Shown here: in pieces, positions 21,837 through 31,248 of the stretch
How positions within the stretch are numbered: the first letter of the stretch is position 1
Layout of the letters: each line of letters opens with the position of its first letter
From: Lenzites betulinus
Taxonomy: Eukaryota; Basidiomycota; Agaricomycetes; Polyporales; Polyporaceae
NCBI GenBank assembly: GCA_022264855.1
Contig: JABYQU010000006.1
Coordinates: 186,001 to 250,000 of the forward strand
Direction of reading: 5' to 3'
DNA length: 64,000 nucleotides
Made by a program: the position numbers and the translations under genes
Notes under the pieces: model-generated
What the model was told of the DNA's origin: nothing
The model's input: the letters and a program-made list of their open reading frames with translations, nothing else
The model's database searches: none

Positions 21837-23054
21837 ATGCGCGACCAACAAGCAAGCGGTGCAGGGTACGCGACACACGCGTGCCAGGGGCAGTGGTACG
21901 AAAACGCGCACGACGCGATGGGCTGGAGGGCCGCCGGGACAGCCTATGCAAGCACGGCAGGTCGAGGAGTGGAGAACCCGACCGGAGGATCGGCGGCGGC
22001 TGCTTGGGGCCACACCACCGGAAACACAAACCCAAGAGGCAATGCCCTAACCGCGACACCGATGGACCTGCAGCAAGAAGCTCCCGAGATGAAGACCCGC
22101 GACCCCGGGAAAGTACAGGCATCGCAATCCCGAGCACACTACCTGACGACATCCGGCCTGCTAAACATCACCCTAACCCCGACCGGTGGCTTCCCCGACG
22201 TCCACGCGAACGGTCCGGAAGACAACCTCAGATATATATCGGACGAGAGGCTCGCAGCCTACGACGCACTGCCACCCGGATCGGCGTGCCTAATCGACCT
22301 CTTCGGCCAAGGATCGCTCAGCGAGAAGCGCCTGAAATCTATCCAACCGCGAATCCGAAATGCGCTCATCCTCATCACAGGAGACGAAAACGTACGCGTT
22401 GAGCACCCCGAGCCGTGCCCGATAGGCGACTCCTGGGACGCCCCATCAATATGGATAGTGTGGAACCTATCTCCAGCCGCGGCAGCGATCCTTATACAAC
22501 AACTCGTGTGGGACACCGCCCTCGCATCGTTCCGCATCGTGCCCAGGACCCCACTCCCCCCACGATACCTCTTCGCCGTCCTAAACCTCAAGTCGGACAG
22601 CAAGCAGCCCGAAGCAATAAGAGCCTCGTTCCTAACGGTCATGCTATTCGGCGAAGCATACGAGATCACGAAGAACGCCATTGCAAAAGACAGAACGTCG
22701 AGGTTCCAATCGCCTGAGGTCGGAGCAGTCGTCATCGCGAACTCCCTGTCCGTCGACACCGTCAATATGGGAGGCGACCTATACACATGCGTAACCGGCC
22801 ACGTCGCAAGAATCTACTGCGACCCCCCGACCTTCGACAGCGAACTATGGACAGAATGGAGGGACGAACTACGAACGATCGTCTTCCCCTTTGCCGAAGG
22901 ACCGACGCGCACAGGACACAGGTGCAAAAAGTGTCACGGAGTCGACCACACAACTCACCTATGCAAATTTGACAAACGACTCATCCCCGGATGGTATGGG
23001 AAGATAATCCCGGAGGTAGAAAAGAGGAGGAAGGGGAAGCAGGCGACCCAGTAA
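21837..23054 (+). CDS. LINE ORF1b, CCHC gag-like protein (inner copy)
   Basis: A 405-aa protein from the ATG at 21837. The central domain runs from GGFPDVH through LPPGSACLIDLFGQ and WDAPSIWIVWNLSP to the C-terminal zinc knuckle CKKCHGVDHTTHLC (C-x2-C-x4-H-x4-C) at about nt 22922-22965, followed by a basic tail (KRRKGKQ). Such proteins bind LINE RNA and form the RNP. It is clearly paralogous to ORF2 of the same element: the GGFP-x-VH, LF, W-x-x-W and YLF landmarks and the knuckle occur in the same order. The outer counterpart is split at 17245/31294. Confidence 0.82.
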   Translation: MRDQQASGAGYATHACQGQWYENAHDAMGWRAAGTAYASTAGRGVENPTGGSAAAAWGHTTGNTNPRGNALTATPMDLQQEAPEMKTRDPGKVQASQSRAHYLTTSGLLNITLTPTGGFPDVHANGPEDNLRYISDERLAAYDALPPGSACLIDLFGQGSLSEKRLKSIQPRIRNALILITGDENVRVEHPEPCPIGDSWDAPSIWIVWNLSPAAAAILIQQLVWDTALASFRIVPRTPLPPRYLFAVLNLKSDSKQPEAIRASFLTVMLFGEAYEITKNAIAKDRTSRFQSPEVGAVVIANSLSVDTVNMGGDLYTCVTGHVARIYCDPPTFDSELWTEWRDELRTIVFPFAEGPTRTGHRCKKCHGVDHTTHLCKFDKRLIPGWYGKIIPEVEKRRKGKQATQ

Positions 23055-23355
23055 GCGTAGAAATGTATCTACGAATCGAGCCAATAATGCCGGATCCCTA
23101 CACGTACAGTATGCACCCGATTAGAGAATATAGCAGGCGAGTACACGCGACAACCCGCGAACCGAAGAGGAAGACGAAATCACCGGTGAACGACACGACA
23201 TGTGGCAGCAGCTGTAGGACACCATCCACTCCCCCATATCGCAGAAGAGCATGCCCGCACAATATAAAACGTATGCGCACGACCCATAGACCCTCACCCC
23301 CCCACAACAGAACCTGCAAGCAACCCCTGCCCTGAAAGACCATCCCATCACCAGT
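23055..23355 (+). other. Spacer before the mini-ORF (inner LINE)
   Basis: A short leader-like stretch. It holds CAATATAAAAC at about 23259-23269, some 90 bp upstream of the mini-ORF ATG. The outer element has CAATATATAAACC in the equivalent place. Confidence 0.45.
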
Positions 23356-23520
23356 ATGAGCCCCGAACCTACCCGCACATACGCCCAGGTGGCTGCGAGC
23401 CCGCCGTCTACGCCAAAGAAACAAACCATCTCGATCGAACATGACAGGCCACTAGCAGGTCGCTCCAAACGAACGTCTGGGCTACAAATCACCTTAGTAC
23501 AAGGCGAAGCTGAGGTATGA
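23356..23520 (+). CDS. LINE mini-ORF with TYAQVAASPP motif (inner copy)
   Basis: A 54-aa frame beginning MSPEPTRTYAQVAASPPSTP. The outer element has an 81-aa frame at 32408-32653 with the same RTYAQVAASPP-x-TP start and an otherwise unrelated tail. It ends 49 nt before the ORF2 ATG. TYAQVAA-type starts are seen at the N termini of gag-like proteins of fungal retroelements, so it may be a detached ORF2 N terminus or an upstream regulatory ORF. Confidence 0.55.
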   Translation: MSPEPTRTYAQVAASPPSTPKKQTISIEHDRPLAGRSKRTSGLQITLVQGEAEV

Positions 23521-23569
23521 CAACCCCGAGCACAGACCACACGATCGCTGACCCCCCCCCTAGCCGCCT

Positions 23570-25591
23570 ATGACGGCAGAGGCCTCTACCCACAAAGAGG
23601 CACTCCCCAGAACGCATCGGTACGTACCGCGAAACAACGAACACGCCCCGCCCGCCTGCCCTGCGACGCCAGGACCGAGCCGCGTGGACAATCGCAGACA
23701 CACCGAACCCATTAGCGTCGGGCTCGCCAGCGGAATACCCTCCCCGACCCCTGCCCCCTCCGAGTATCACTTCGACGACATCGACATGACAGCCTTCGAA
23801 GAAAGCCTCATCGACGATCGGAGGAGATACGGTACTCCGACGTCGGAAGACTGGAGGAATCTGTCCGTGCACGGCGGCGACAGCGTCGCCACAGACATCG
23901 TTGCAGACGTAGTCAGCCATACTGTCATATCGGACGAAGTGGACCTTGAAAACTTTGTAACCGACGGGACGGACAGGTTCGGCGAAACCATCCCAGGTCA
24001 AGAATCGGCGCGGGAGGCGGCAAGAGTGAGGAAACGGCAGAGAGTAGACGGGTCACCGCACGACGAGGGAGCCCGCAGACAAACGTCCATCCGCTTCCGA
24101 AAATACAGGAACAGGGGAGAAAGCGTCGCGGCCAAAGCAGTAAGCCCCACCACCAAGAGGAAACAACGTACTAGAATGCTGACTAAACACCAGCCGCCCA
24201 CCACCCGACCGTCTGTGACAATCGAACAGCCAGGATGGCTAAGCTCCTCCATCCCCGCACCGCACACACCCAGGCCTGAGCGCGCAGACAAGGGCAAAGG
24301 CGTCGACAGAACGAGTTCCAACGCAGCACCGAGAGCCAAACCAAGCGGAACCCAGGCGGCTGCCGCGACATGGCCCTCGACGCTCGCGGAGATGGAAGTC
24401 GACGCTCAGGACGACGAGGACGAAGAGCCGCGCGAGCACGAACAAGTAGAGATCCTCCCCTCCTTCATGACCCAGGGCCGCCCGGCCTTTGGCGACAACA
24501 CACCCGGAACGTGGCAGAGAACAGCTACGTCCGGCCCACCGGTACACATCACCCCAGCCACCCCCGGAGTAGACGGGTACGGGTTCACTCCAGAGCCAGC
24601 CGGAGGCTTCCCCACCGTGCACCATGCGCACCCGGAAGGCCTGATTGAAGACTTGGCGATGTCGAGAGTAGACGAAGCCTGGAAACAACCTGAAGGGGTC
24701 GTCCTCTTCGTCCAGGTCGCAAACATAGGCCACCCGGACGTACCCCTACGAAAACCGATGCACGACGAAATATACGAGCTCATCAAGCACGTCACGGACG
24801 AAACGGCCTTCGTGCCGATCGCCCCACAACCGGAATGGACCCAACCACCGAGGCGTCCCGGAACCCCGAAAACGTGGATCGTCGTAGGACTGAGCAGACG
24901 GGCCGCTACAGATCTAGTCCGCCTAGGAGTCCTCTCGTGTGTGTGGATAACCCTGTTCTTCTACGAACGAAAACTTGTGGTACCGAGATACCTATTCACC
25001 TTGACAGGCTACACGACGAACCACGACAACGACATCGTGGAGTCGATACGAGGAGCTTTCATGGACGACCCAATCTTCTCTACGATTGCGGACCTCGTAC
25101 AAGGCCATCCCACCTTACAATATCTAGCTCCACAGGAAGCGGCCATGCGAGTGGCGTCCAGCGTCGAGGTCCGCGTCGACCAGCTCGGCAACGGAAACAT
25201 GCAAGCCGCCGTCTTCTGTGACTCCCCGACAGGATCAGGACAAGCATGGACGATCTGGAGAAGCAACCTCATGAAGATTCCCTTCCAAAGCAGATATAAC
25301 CCCACCGCCGTCGCCAAACGGATCGAACTCTGTGCGGGCTGCCACAGCGCAGACCATGTTACACACAAGTGCCCATTCCCGAACATCCAGGGATGGAACG
25401 CGCCCCCCCCATCCACACGCACCTACGGTAGACCGAGACAGCACGGTAACGCGCAATCAACGCACCCCCCGACGACCCCGACGCACTCCCAACAATACCA
25501 ACCACCTAACCGTGGAAGAGGGAGAGGAACCAACTTCGGCAGAGGCGGACGGAACGCAACGCCTGGGAGACCCTTCACCTTTCACGCCTAG
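23570..25591 (+). CDS. LINE ORF2, second CCHC gag-like protein (inner copy)
   Basis: A 673-aa protein from the ATG at 23570. The N-terminal third is acidic and disordered, with a conserved block YHFDDIDMTAFEESLIDDRR and then RYGTPTSEDWRNLSVHG. The central domain runs from GGFPTVHHAHPEGL to about residue 580. The zinc knuckle CAGCHSADHVTHKC (C-x2-C-x4-H-x4-C) is followed by an RG/GR-rich tail (NRGRGRGTNFGRGGRN) typical of RNA binding. The outer counterpart at 32650-34806 aligns along its whole length. Having two paralogous knuckle proteins, this one and 21837-23054, within one LINE is unusual; they may form a mixed RNP or act at different steps (inference). Confidence 0.85.
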   Translation: MTAEASTHKEALPRTHRYVPRNNEHAPPACPATPGPSRVDNRRHTEPISVGLASGIPSPTPAPSEYHFDDIDMTAFEESLIDDRRRYGTPTSEDWRNLSVHGGDSVATDIVADVVSHTVISDEVDLENFVTDGTDRFGETIPGQESAREAARVRKRQRVDGSPHDEGARRQTSIRFRKYRNRGESVAAKAVSPTTKRKQRTRMLTKHQPPTTRPSVTIEQPGWLSSSIPAPHTPRPERADKGKGVDRTSSNAAPRAKPSGTQAAAATWPSTLAEMEVDAQDDEDEEPREHEQVEILPSFMTQGRPAFGDNTPGTWQRTATSGPPVHITPATPGVDGYGFTPEPAGGFPTVHHAHPEGLIEDLAMSRVDEAWKQPEGVVLFVQVANIGHPDVPLRKPMHDEIYELIKHVTDETAFVPIAPQPEWTQPPRRPGTPKTWIVVGLSRRAATDLVRLGVLSCVWITLFFYERKLVVPRYLFTLTGYTTNHDNDIVESIRGAFMDDPIFSTIADLVQGHPTLQYLAPQEAAMRVASSVEVRVDQLGNGNMQAAVFCDSPTGSGQAWTIWRSNLMKIPFQSRYNPTAVAKRIELCAGCHSADHVTHKCPFPNIQGWNAPPPSTRTYGRPRQHGNAQSTHPPTTPTHSQQYQPPNRGRGRGTNFGRGGRNATPGRPFTFHA

Positions 25592-26089
25592 AGCAGAATA
25601 GGGCCAATTGAGCAATACACACATCTATTACCGTAGCGAATCCTATACACATGTTGCCTTGAAACACTGACCAATGGCAATCTCCCGAGAGTCGACGCAG
25701 CTGAACACTCTCGGCAGGGTCCCCCCAACCGGCCCACATATACTAGCCTGAGGGCATAGGAAAGCCGCCGGGGTAACCGGGAAACCGGGCAACGGAAGCC
25801 TATTGAGGCTCGCAGCTAACCGTGCCGAGAGGCTGAAGCAGTATGAGTCGGCTGCTCGACGAAACTGCATCGCTGCGCCGAGCTGCTGGCCAAGCAGCGC
25901 TTAGAAGAGTATAGCTGTATCTTCTAAGGCACATCAGCTGCGAACATACCCCCCCAACCCATACAACACAACGGCACACATACACAGACGAACGGACACC
26001 TTTGCCTCGGCAGGCCGAGAGGGGCGAGGACGAACGCGGCAGACCCATGCCCCGATGACTGGCCTGACGAGTACGGCGGCCGCGCCATC
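25592..26089 (+). other. ORF2-ORF3 junction with conserved peptide traces and hairpins (inner LINE)
   Basis: CGTGCCGAGAGGCTGAAG (25817 region) and GCCGAGCTGCTGGC recur in the outer element at about 35058 and 35113. There they lie in one frame, here they are two nucleotides out of register. From 25928 the ORF3 frame is already open. A CTCGG-CAGG-CCGAG hairpin lies at 26006-26019. Confidence 0.6.
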
Positions 26090-26105
26090 GTGGCAGGCCA
26101 CGATG
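26086..26105 (+). promoter_or_regulatory. CAGG-loop RNA hairpin at the ORF3 start (inner LINE)
   Basis: CATCGTGG pairs perfectly with CCACGATG around a CAGG tetraloop. The outer element has the homologous hairpin at 35328-35343 with a compensatory T-A to C-G change, which supports RNA pairing. Confidence 0.65.
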
Positions 26106-29100
26106 AGAGAGAATACAGTGTTGCCCGGTCAATAGCTGCAGGCCAGTCGATGACCCGGCAAGACAGCACGAACACAATCAGGCAGTCAGAAGACAGACAC
26201 AGCGTGCCACCGAGCGCGCAGAACGTGGAGAGCAGCCGGGAGACCGGTCGATGCGCAGCGCCCAGACAAAGGACGAAGGGACGTATAAAAATTGCGTCAC
26301 TAAACATCAGGGGAGCCGGAGGGACTACGGATAGACACCCCGGAGAGAAATGGATGAGACTAAACCAACTAGTCAGAGAGAAGAGAATAAGTGTACTCGC
26401 CGTCCAAGAAGCTCATCTCACACAGGAGAGAGCAAACACCATCAACGACCTTTTCAGAGAGTCCCTGGCGGTCTACACATCGCCAGACCCGGAATCCCCC
26501 ACAGCGGCGAGAGGCGTGGCCTTCATAGTGAATAAACGCTTCATCGAAACAAACGACGGCGTCGTCGTAAGAGATCTAATCCCAGGTAGAGCCATCGAAC
26601 TGTCCGTGAAATGGGGCGAAAGCGGAAAGCTGTCCCTGCTCAACGTATACGCGCCAAACAACGCGAACGAGAACGCCGAATTCTGGCCGATGCTGGACGA
26701 ACGCATGATGTCGAACGGGCCCCGAACACTGGACGTGCTCCTAGGTGACTTCAACATAGTGGAAGCACCGGAGGATAGAACGCCGGCGAGAGGGGACCCA
26801 CTAAGCCCGAGGACGAACCTAAGTAACCTGTGTACAAAAATGAACTTAATAGACGGGTGGAGAAGAGAAAACTCAAATCGAAGAGCCTTCTCCTACGTGC
26901 AAACCGGGACTGGAAGCCAATCGAGGATAGACCGGATATACATAACACCTGATCTGGCGAGCCGGTCAGCAGACTGGAAGATAGAAAGCACAGGAATAAA
27001 AACGGACCACCACATGGTGTCAATGTCCCTTGCGAACTACGCAGACCCGTACATCGGGCACGGGAGGTGGTCCGTCCCAAAGCAAATAACGACAGACAAG
27101 CTGTTCCTAGACGAGACCGTTAAAGACGGAAGAGAGGTAATGCAGGCCATCGCAGACTCTGAAGCGACACATGGTGGCCGAAACATACAAACGATATACG
27201 AAGCCTTTAAACAGCATATAAAGGACAGAGCCAGGCACAGGACGAAACAACTCTTCGCCAAATGGGACAAGAAAATAAACGATTTGAGGAAAAGAATAGA
27301 CGAGGTGAAAGCCCTGGGAATAGACCGAGAACCGGAGGGAGAACGAAACCGTGAAACCATGGCCCACCTACAAGAGAAACTGGCGCAAACTGAAATAAGG
27401 CGCTTCGAGTGTAAGAGGGACGAGGCGAGGACTAGACAGTGGCTCGACGGAGAACGTATGAACCGTTTCTGGATTGGACAGGGTAAAGAGAGTCGGAGAA
27501 GAGAACCGATGTACGAACTCCGAACATCCGGGGGAGGGGCGGAATCTGCCACAAGAAGAACCGAGGACATGGCAAATCTTGCGAAGCGACACTATGATGA
27601 GCTACAAGACGATCGGACCATAGGCTCGCTGGAGACCCACCAGAGAGCGATCGACGAGGCCCTGTCTGATGTCAACGTTGCACTGAACAGTCGGCAGAAA
27701 GGAAGACTGGCCGCCAAACTCACGTCGGTAGAGGTGAGACAAGCCCTACTAGGAGCGACAACGAGGAAGGCCGCTGGCATGGACGGCCTAACGGCAGAGC
27801 TCTGGCAAGCCCTCGACCGGAGATGGGCAGCCGATGTCAAAGCCAGAAGACAGGGTTTCAACGTCGCAGACCTACTCACAAAAGTCTTTAACGACATCGA
27901 GAAGAATGGACTCCAAGACGGCACCCACCTGGCGGACGGATGGGTGTGCCCCATATACAAACTAAAAGGAGATATAAGAGACGTCAATAACTATCGGCCA
28001 ATCACAGTACTAAACGCCGACTACAAAATACTCACAAAGGCAATGTCCGTAAAGCTAGCCGAGGTGGCACACGCCCTGATACATGAGGACCAAGCAGGCT
28101 TCGTTAGTGGAAGAAGGATACACGACAATATAAAACTCACAAAACTCCTAATGTCCTTCGCCGAGACGGAGAGTATCGAGGGGGCGATAATTGCGCTCGA
28201 CCAGGAAAAAGCCTACGATCGTATTAACCATGAGTACCTCTGGGCGACGCTCGCGAAGATGAACTTCCCAATGAACTTCATACGCACAGTGAGAGAGCTG
28301 TACAAAGGAGCCCGCAGTGCAGTAATGATCAATGGCGTACTCAGCAAATTCTACAACATAACAAGGGGTGTCCGCCAGGGGGACCCATTGTCATGCCTCC
28401 TGTTCAACCTAGCAATAGAACCCCTCGCATGCTCCCTCCGTGCTTCAAGCCTAGTCGGCCTAGAAATCCCGGGCCTACAGGAAAGAATAATCTCCACGAT
28501 GTTTGCGGACGACACGACGGTCTTTCTGAGCGCGAGAGACAAATACTCTCACATGAATAACCTGTTGAACAAGTGGTGTGCCGGAGCGAGAGCAAAGTTC
28601 AACGAACCTAAAACTGTGATTATCCCAATTGGACCGGTAGGCGGAAGAAACCGCGTGAGGATGGACAGAACACTGACCCCCGGTGGTGAGCCCCTCCCGA
28701 ACGATGTCAAAATACTGGACGAAGGGGAAGGCACAAGAATCCTAGGCGCATGGCTCGGCCCGGCATATGACGATAGCGAACCTTGGACGAAGATCGTCGC
28801 AACGATCAACAAGAATCTAGAACGATGGGGAAGCCGCAAGCCCACGCTTCGCGGCAGACAGGTTATCATAAACCTAGAAATAGGAAGCAGGACGCAATAC
28901 CTCACCAGGGTCCAAGGGATGCCGAAAAACATTGAGGACGCATTAACGAAAATGACCGCCGCCTTCCTGTGGAACGGCCAGCGCCCCCCAATCGCCGGAA
29001 ATACGACAGAGAGACCCACCAGCGAAGGCGGCATCCGTGTCCTGAACATAAGAGCTAGGAACGAAGCAATACACCTAATGTGGGCGAAAACATACCTAGA

Positions 29101-31123
29101 CTTGTCGCCCTCAAGGCCGAAATGGGCCTTTGTCGCGGACGCACTGATTGCCCGAGCCATACTGGCCTCACAGAGGAGAATAGATCCCACAGCCCGAGTA
29201 AACACTTTCCTACAAAACTGGGGAGTAAATACGGCGACCCCGGCGGGACTGTCGAGGGACCTAGCCGCCATGAAAAAAGCGGCGAAGAAATACGGTGTGA
29301 AGCTTGACGCGCCGACGCCGAGCAGCGACCTTATAGGGCTCCTGCCGGTGTGGTACCACTTCGCCCTAGAAAACGCAAGGGGGGCAGCGAACTCAAAGTC
29401 AGCTAAGTGCCTCCGGGCAAAGCACGGCGTCATGACAGTTGCGGACTGCCAAAGGATCGTGAGAAGACAAACGGATGGGACCCCCCACCGCAACCGCAGC
29501 GACTGCACCTGTACGCAATGCACGAGAGACAGAGAAACCAGTGGATGTGACAACCCCGCAAGATGCGCGAACGCCGCGACGTCTATCCTAGCGCGGCTGA
29601 GAGAGAAATGGAGGCCAGGACAGGCCGCGGCTGGTGACAACCTCAGCCTAAGTAGATCACAGCGTAGAGAAAACGAGGCACTCGCCAACGCAAGAGACAC
29701 CGTAACCTTCGACCCATCAATGACCCAGGACGCCCCCATCGGGGCTGCTTTCCGAGTTTTTGTAGGAACCGAGGTGGACGAATGTCCCACGGCCCGCAGG
29801 CCGCGACGCCCATTCCAACTCGAAGACGAGATGGTAGAAGTACACACGGACGGCTCCTGCATAAATAACGGCACTGAACAAGCGGCCGCAGGAGCGGGAG
29901 TATGGTTTGGGCCTAACGATCCCAGGAATGCCGCGGCGAGAGTCCCTGGAGACATGCAGTCGAACCAAGCAGGCGAGATGTACGCATGTCTCATGGCCGC
30001 AGAACGTGTACCGGATTTCTCACCAATGACGATAATAACCGATTCCATGTACGTGTACAAGGGCCTCACCACGAGCCTAAAGAGGTGGGAGGACCGCGGC
30101 TGGACGGGAGTAGCAAATGGGGACGTGATAAAGAGAGTAGTGGCAAGGCTGCGGCGGAGAAGCGCGAAGACATACCTGACATGGGTCAAAGGACACTCCG
30201 GAATTCTAGGAAACGTCGAAGCGGACGCCCTCGCCGGGCGAGGAGCGCTGGACGTCCGTGTCCAGATGCCGCTGATGCCGGAGGAAGAGATGCGCTTCCT
30301 GGCCCCCGGCGCACGCCTCGTGGCCACCTCCCAGAAACTAGCATACGAAAACATCCTCACCTGGTGCAAACCTGCCACCAGAACGCGCTCGGAAAGGGCG
30401 ATAAGCATGATAAAGAGTGCGCTGAACGAAGAAGTGGGCGTGTGGCCGACGGCGGAGAGCATATGGAACAACATATGGAGCAAGGACATGTCAATCAGAG
30501 TATCTGTATTCTTCTGGAAGGCAGTCCATGGTGCTCACCGAGTGGGCGAATACTGGTCGAAAATACCGGGCTACGAGGGGAGGGCAGTATGCCCGACGTG
30601 CAATGAAGTAGAGTCAATGGAACACATCCTCGCGGAGTGCCAAGCCCCCGGCCAGAAAGCACTGTGGGATATGACAAAAAGGATGCTTGAGAAGAAAGGA
30701 ATTGTGCTGAACCGACTGTCCATCGGCGCGATTCTGGGAATTCCCTCATGGGAGTCAAGAACCGACAAAGGCGAAACGTGCCCGGGGAAGACGAGACTAC
30801 TACGAATCAGCCTCTCTGAAACAGCGTACCTAGTATGGAAAATCAGATGTGAGCGAGTAATCAGCTGGCAGGAGCAACCGGACAGAACCCACTCTGACCA
30901 CCAGTTGAGGAGCCTATGGGCACGAGTCATGGGGGAAAGGTTACGCCTCGACCTGGACAGAACAAGAAGAAAATGGGGGAAGCGCTCACTGCCCCGGAAC
31001 GTTGTCCTTGAGACATGGCGGGGCACACTGCACGACGAGAAGGCGCTACCGGAAGACTGGACTGAGACAACGGGGGTTTTAGTGGGTACGCTCCACGACA
31101 GCGTCAGCTCTGGAATAGGCTGA
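26090..31123 (+). CDS. LINE ORF3: APE endonuclease - reverse transcriptase - RNase H polyprotein (inner copy)
   Basis: About 1,677 aa if counted from the GTG at 26090; the first ATG is at 26150, but the frame is open from 25928. The APE endonuclease is at about residues 66-310 (SLNIRG, QEAH, GDFN, SRIDRIY, DHHMVS). The reverse transcriptase is at about 615-870 (YRPITVLNADYK, ALDQEKAYD, RQGDPLSCLLFNLA, FADD). A cysteine cluster lies at about 1139-1159 (C-x-C-x2-C with a later C-x5-C). RNase H is at about 1250-1390 with the full acidic set (HTDGS, AGEMYA, TDSMYVYKG, KGHSGILGN-x3-AD). A zinc-binding C-x2-C-x7-H-x4-C at about 1502 resembles the zf-RVT domain. The endonuclease nicks target DNA and the enzyme primes cDNA synthesis there. 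All frames and catalytic residues are intact. Confidence 0.93.
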   Translation: MAGHDEREYSVARSIAAGQSMTRQDSTNTIRQSEDRHSVPPSAQNVESSRETGRCAAPRQRTKGRIKIASLNIRGAGGTTDRHPGEKWMRLNQLVREKRISVLAVQEAHLTQERANTINDLFRESLAVYTSPDPESPTAARGVAFIVNKRFIETNDGVVVRDLIPGRAIELSVKWGESGKLSLLNVYAPNNANENAEFWPMLDERMMSNGPRTLDVLLGDFNIVEAPEDRTPARGDPLSPRTNLSNLCTKMNLIDGWRRENSNRRAFSYVQTGTGSQSRIDRIYITPDLASRSADWKIESTGIKTDHHMVSMSLANYADPYIGHGRWSVPKQITTDKLFLDETVKDGREVMQAIADSEATHGGRNIQTIYEAFKQHIKDRARHRTKQLFAKWDKKINDLRKRIDEVKALGIDREPEGERNRETMAHLQEKLAQTEIRRFECKRDEARTRQWLDGERMNRFWIGQGKESRRREPMYELRTSGGGAESATRRTEDMANLAKRHYDELQDDRTIGSLETHQRAIDEALSDVNVALNSRQKGRLAAKLTSVEVRQALLGATTRKAAGMDGLTAELWQALDRRWAADVKARRQGFNVADLLTKVFNDIEKNGLQDGTHLADGWVCPIYKLKGDIRDVNNYRPITVLNADYKILTKAMSVKLAEVAHALIHEDQAGFVSGRRIHDNIKLTKLLMSFAETESIEGAIIALDQEKAYDRINHEYLWATLAKMNFPMNFIRTVRELYKGARSAVMINGVLSKFYNITRGVRQGDPLSCLLFNLAIEPLACSLRASSLVGLEIPGLQERIISTMFADDTTVFLSARDKYSHMNNLLNKWCAGARAKFNEPKTVIIPIGPVGGRNRVRMDRTLTPGGEPLPNDVKILDEGEGTRILGAWLGPAYDDSEPWTKIVATINKNLERWGSRKPTLRGRQVIINLEIGSRTQYLTRVQGMPKNIEDALTKMTAAFLWNGQRPPIAGNTTERPTSEGGIRVLNIRARNEAIHLMWAKTYLDLSPSRPKWAFVADALIARAILASQRRIDPTARVNTFLQNWGVNTATPAGLSRDLAAMKKAAKKYGVKLDAPTPSSDLIGLLPVWYHFALENARGAANSKSAKCLRAKHGVMTVADCQRIVRRQTDGTPHRNRSDCTCTQCTRDRETSGCDNPARCANAATSILARLREKWRPGQAAAGDNLSLSRSQRRENEALANARDTVTFDPSMTQDAPIGAAFRVFVGTEVDECPTARRPRRPFQLEDEMVEVHTDGSCINNGTEQAAAGAGVWFGPNDPRNAAARVPGDMQSNQAGEMYACLMAAERVPDFSPMTIITDSMYVYKGLTTSLKRWEDRGWTGVANGDVIKRVVARLRRRSAKTYLTWVKGHSGILGNVEADALAGRGALDVRVQMPLMPEEEMRFLAPGARLVATSQKLAYENILTWCKPATRTRSERAISMIKSALNEEVGVWPTAESIWNNIWSKDMSIRVSVFFWKAVHGAHRVGEYWSKIPGYEGRAVCPTCNEVESMEHILAECQAPGQKALWDMTKRMLEKKGIVLNRLSIGAILGIPSWESRTDKGETCPGKTRLLRISLSETAYLVWKIRCERVISWQEQPDRTHSDHQLRSLWARVMGERLRLDLDRTRRKWGKRSLPRNVVLETWRGTLHDEKALPEDWTETTGVLVGTLHDSVSSGIG

Positions 31124-31209
31124 CCTAAGGAGAACTCCCACACTGCGAAAGCGTGCATAAAGCATTTCCCCCGAGGTGCTGAGGGTGCAATCCCCCACAA
31201 CCTGTCTCA

Positions 31210-31242
31210 CCTTGGAGGAGGCCCACAGGCCGGAATCCAAGG
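31210..31242 (+). other. 3'-terminal RNA hairpin (inner LINE)
   Basis: CCTTGGA (31210-31216) pairs with TCCAAGG (31236-31242), and inside it GGCC (31220-31223) with GGCC (31228-31231). It lies immediately before the poly(A). The outer element has the same two-tier hairpin with different stem bases, so it may be the site its reverse transcriptase recognises. Confidence 0.65.
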
Positions 31243-31247
31243 GGCAC

Positions 31248-31248
<1 letters not shown>

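Noticed and set aside
28549..30489. 646-codon open frame on the minus strand opposite the inner LINE reverse transcriptase / RNase H
   Set aside because: It is a mirror of a long, stop-poor, codon-biased sense ORF; it has no recognisable motif and the outer copy has no matching long antisense frame.
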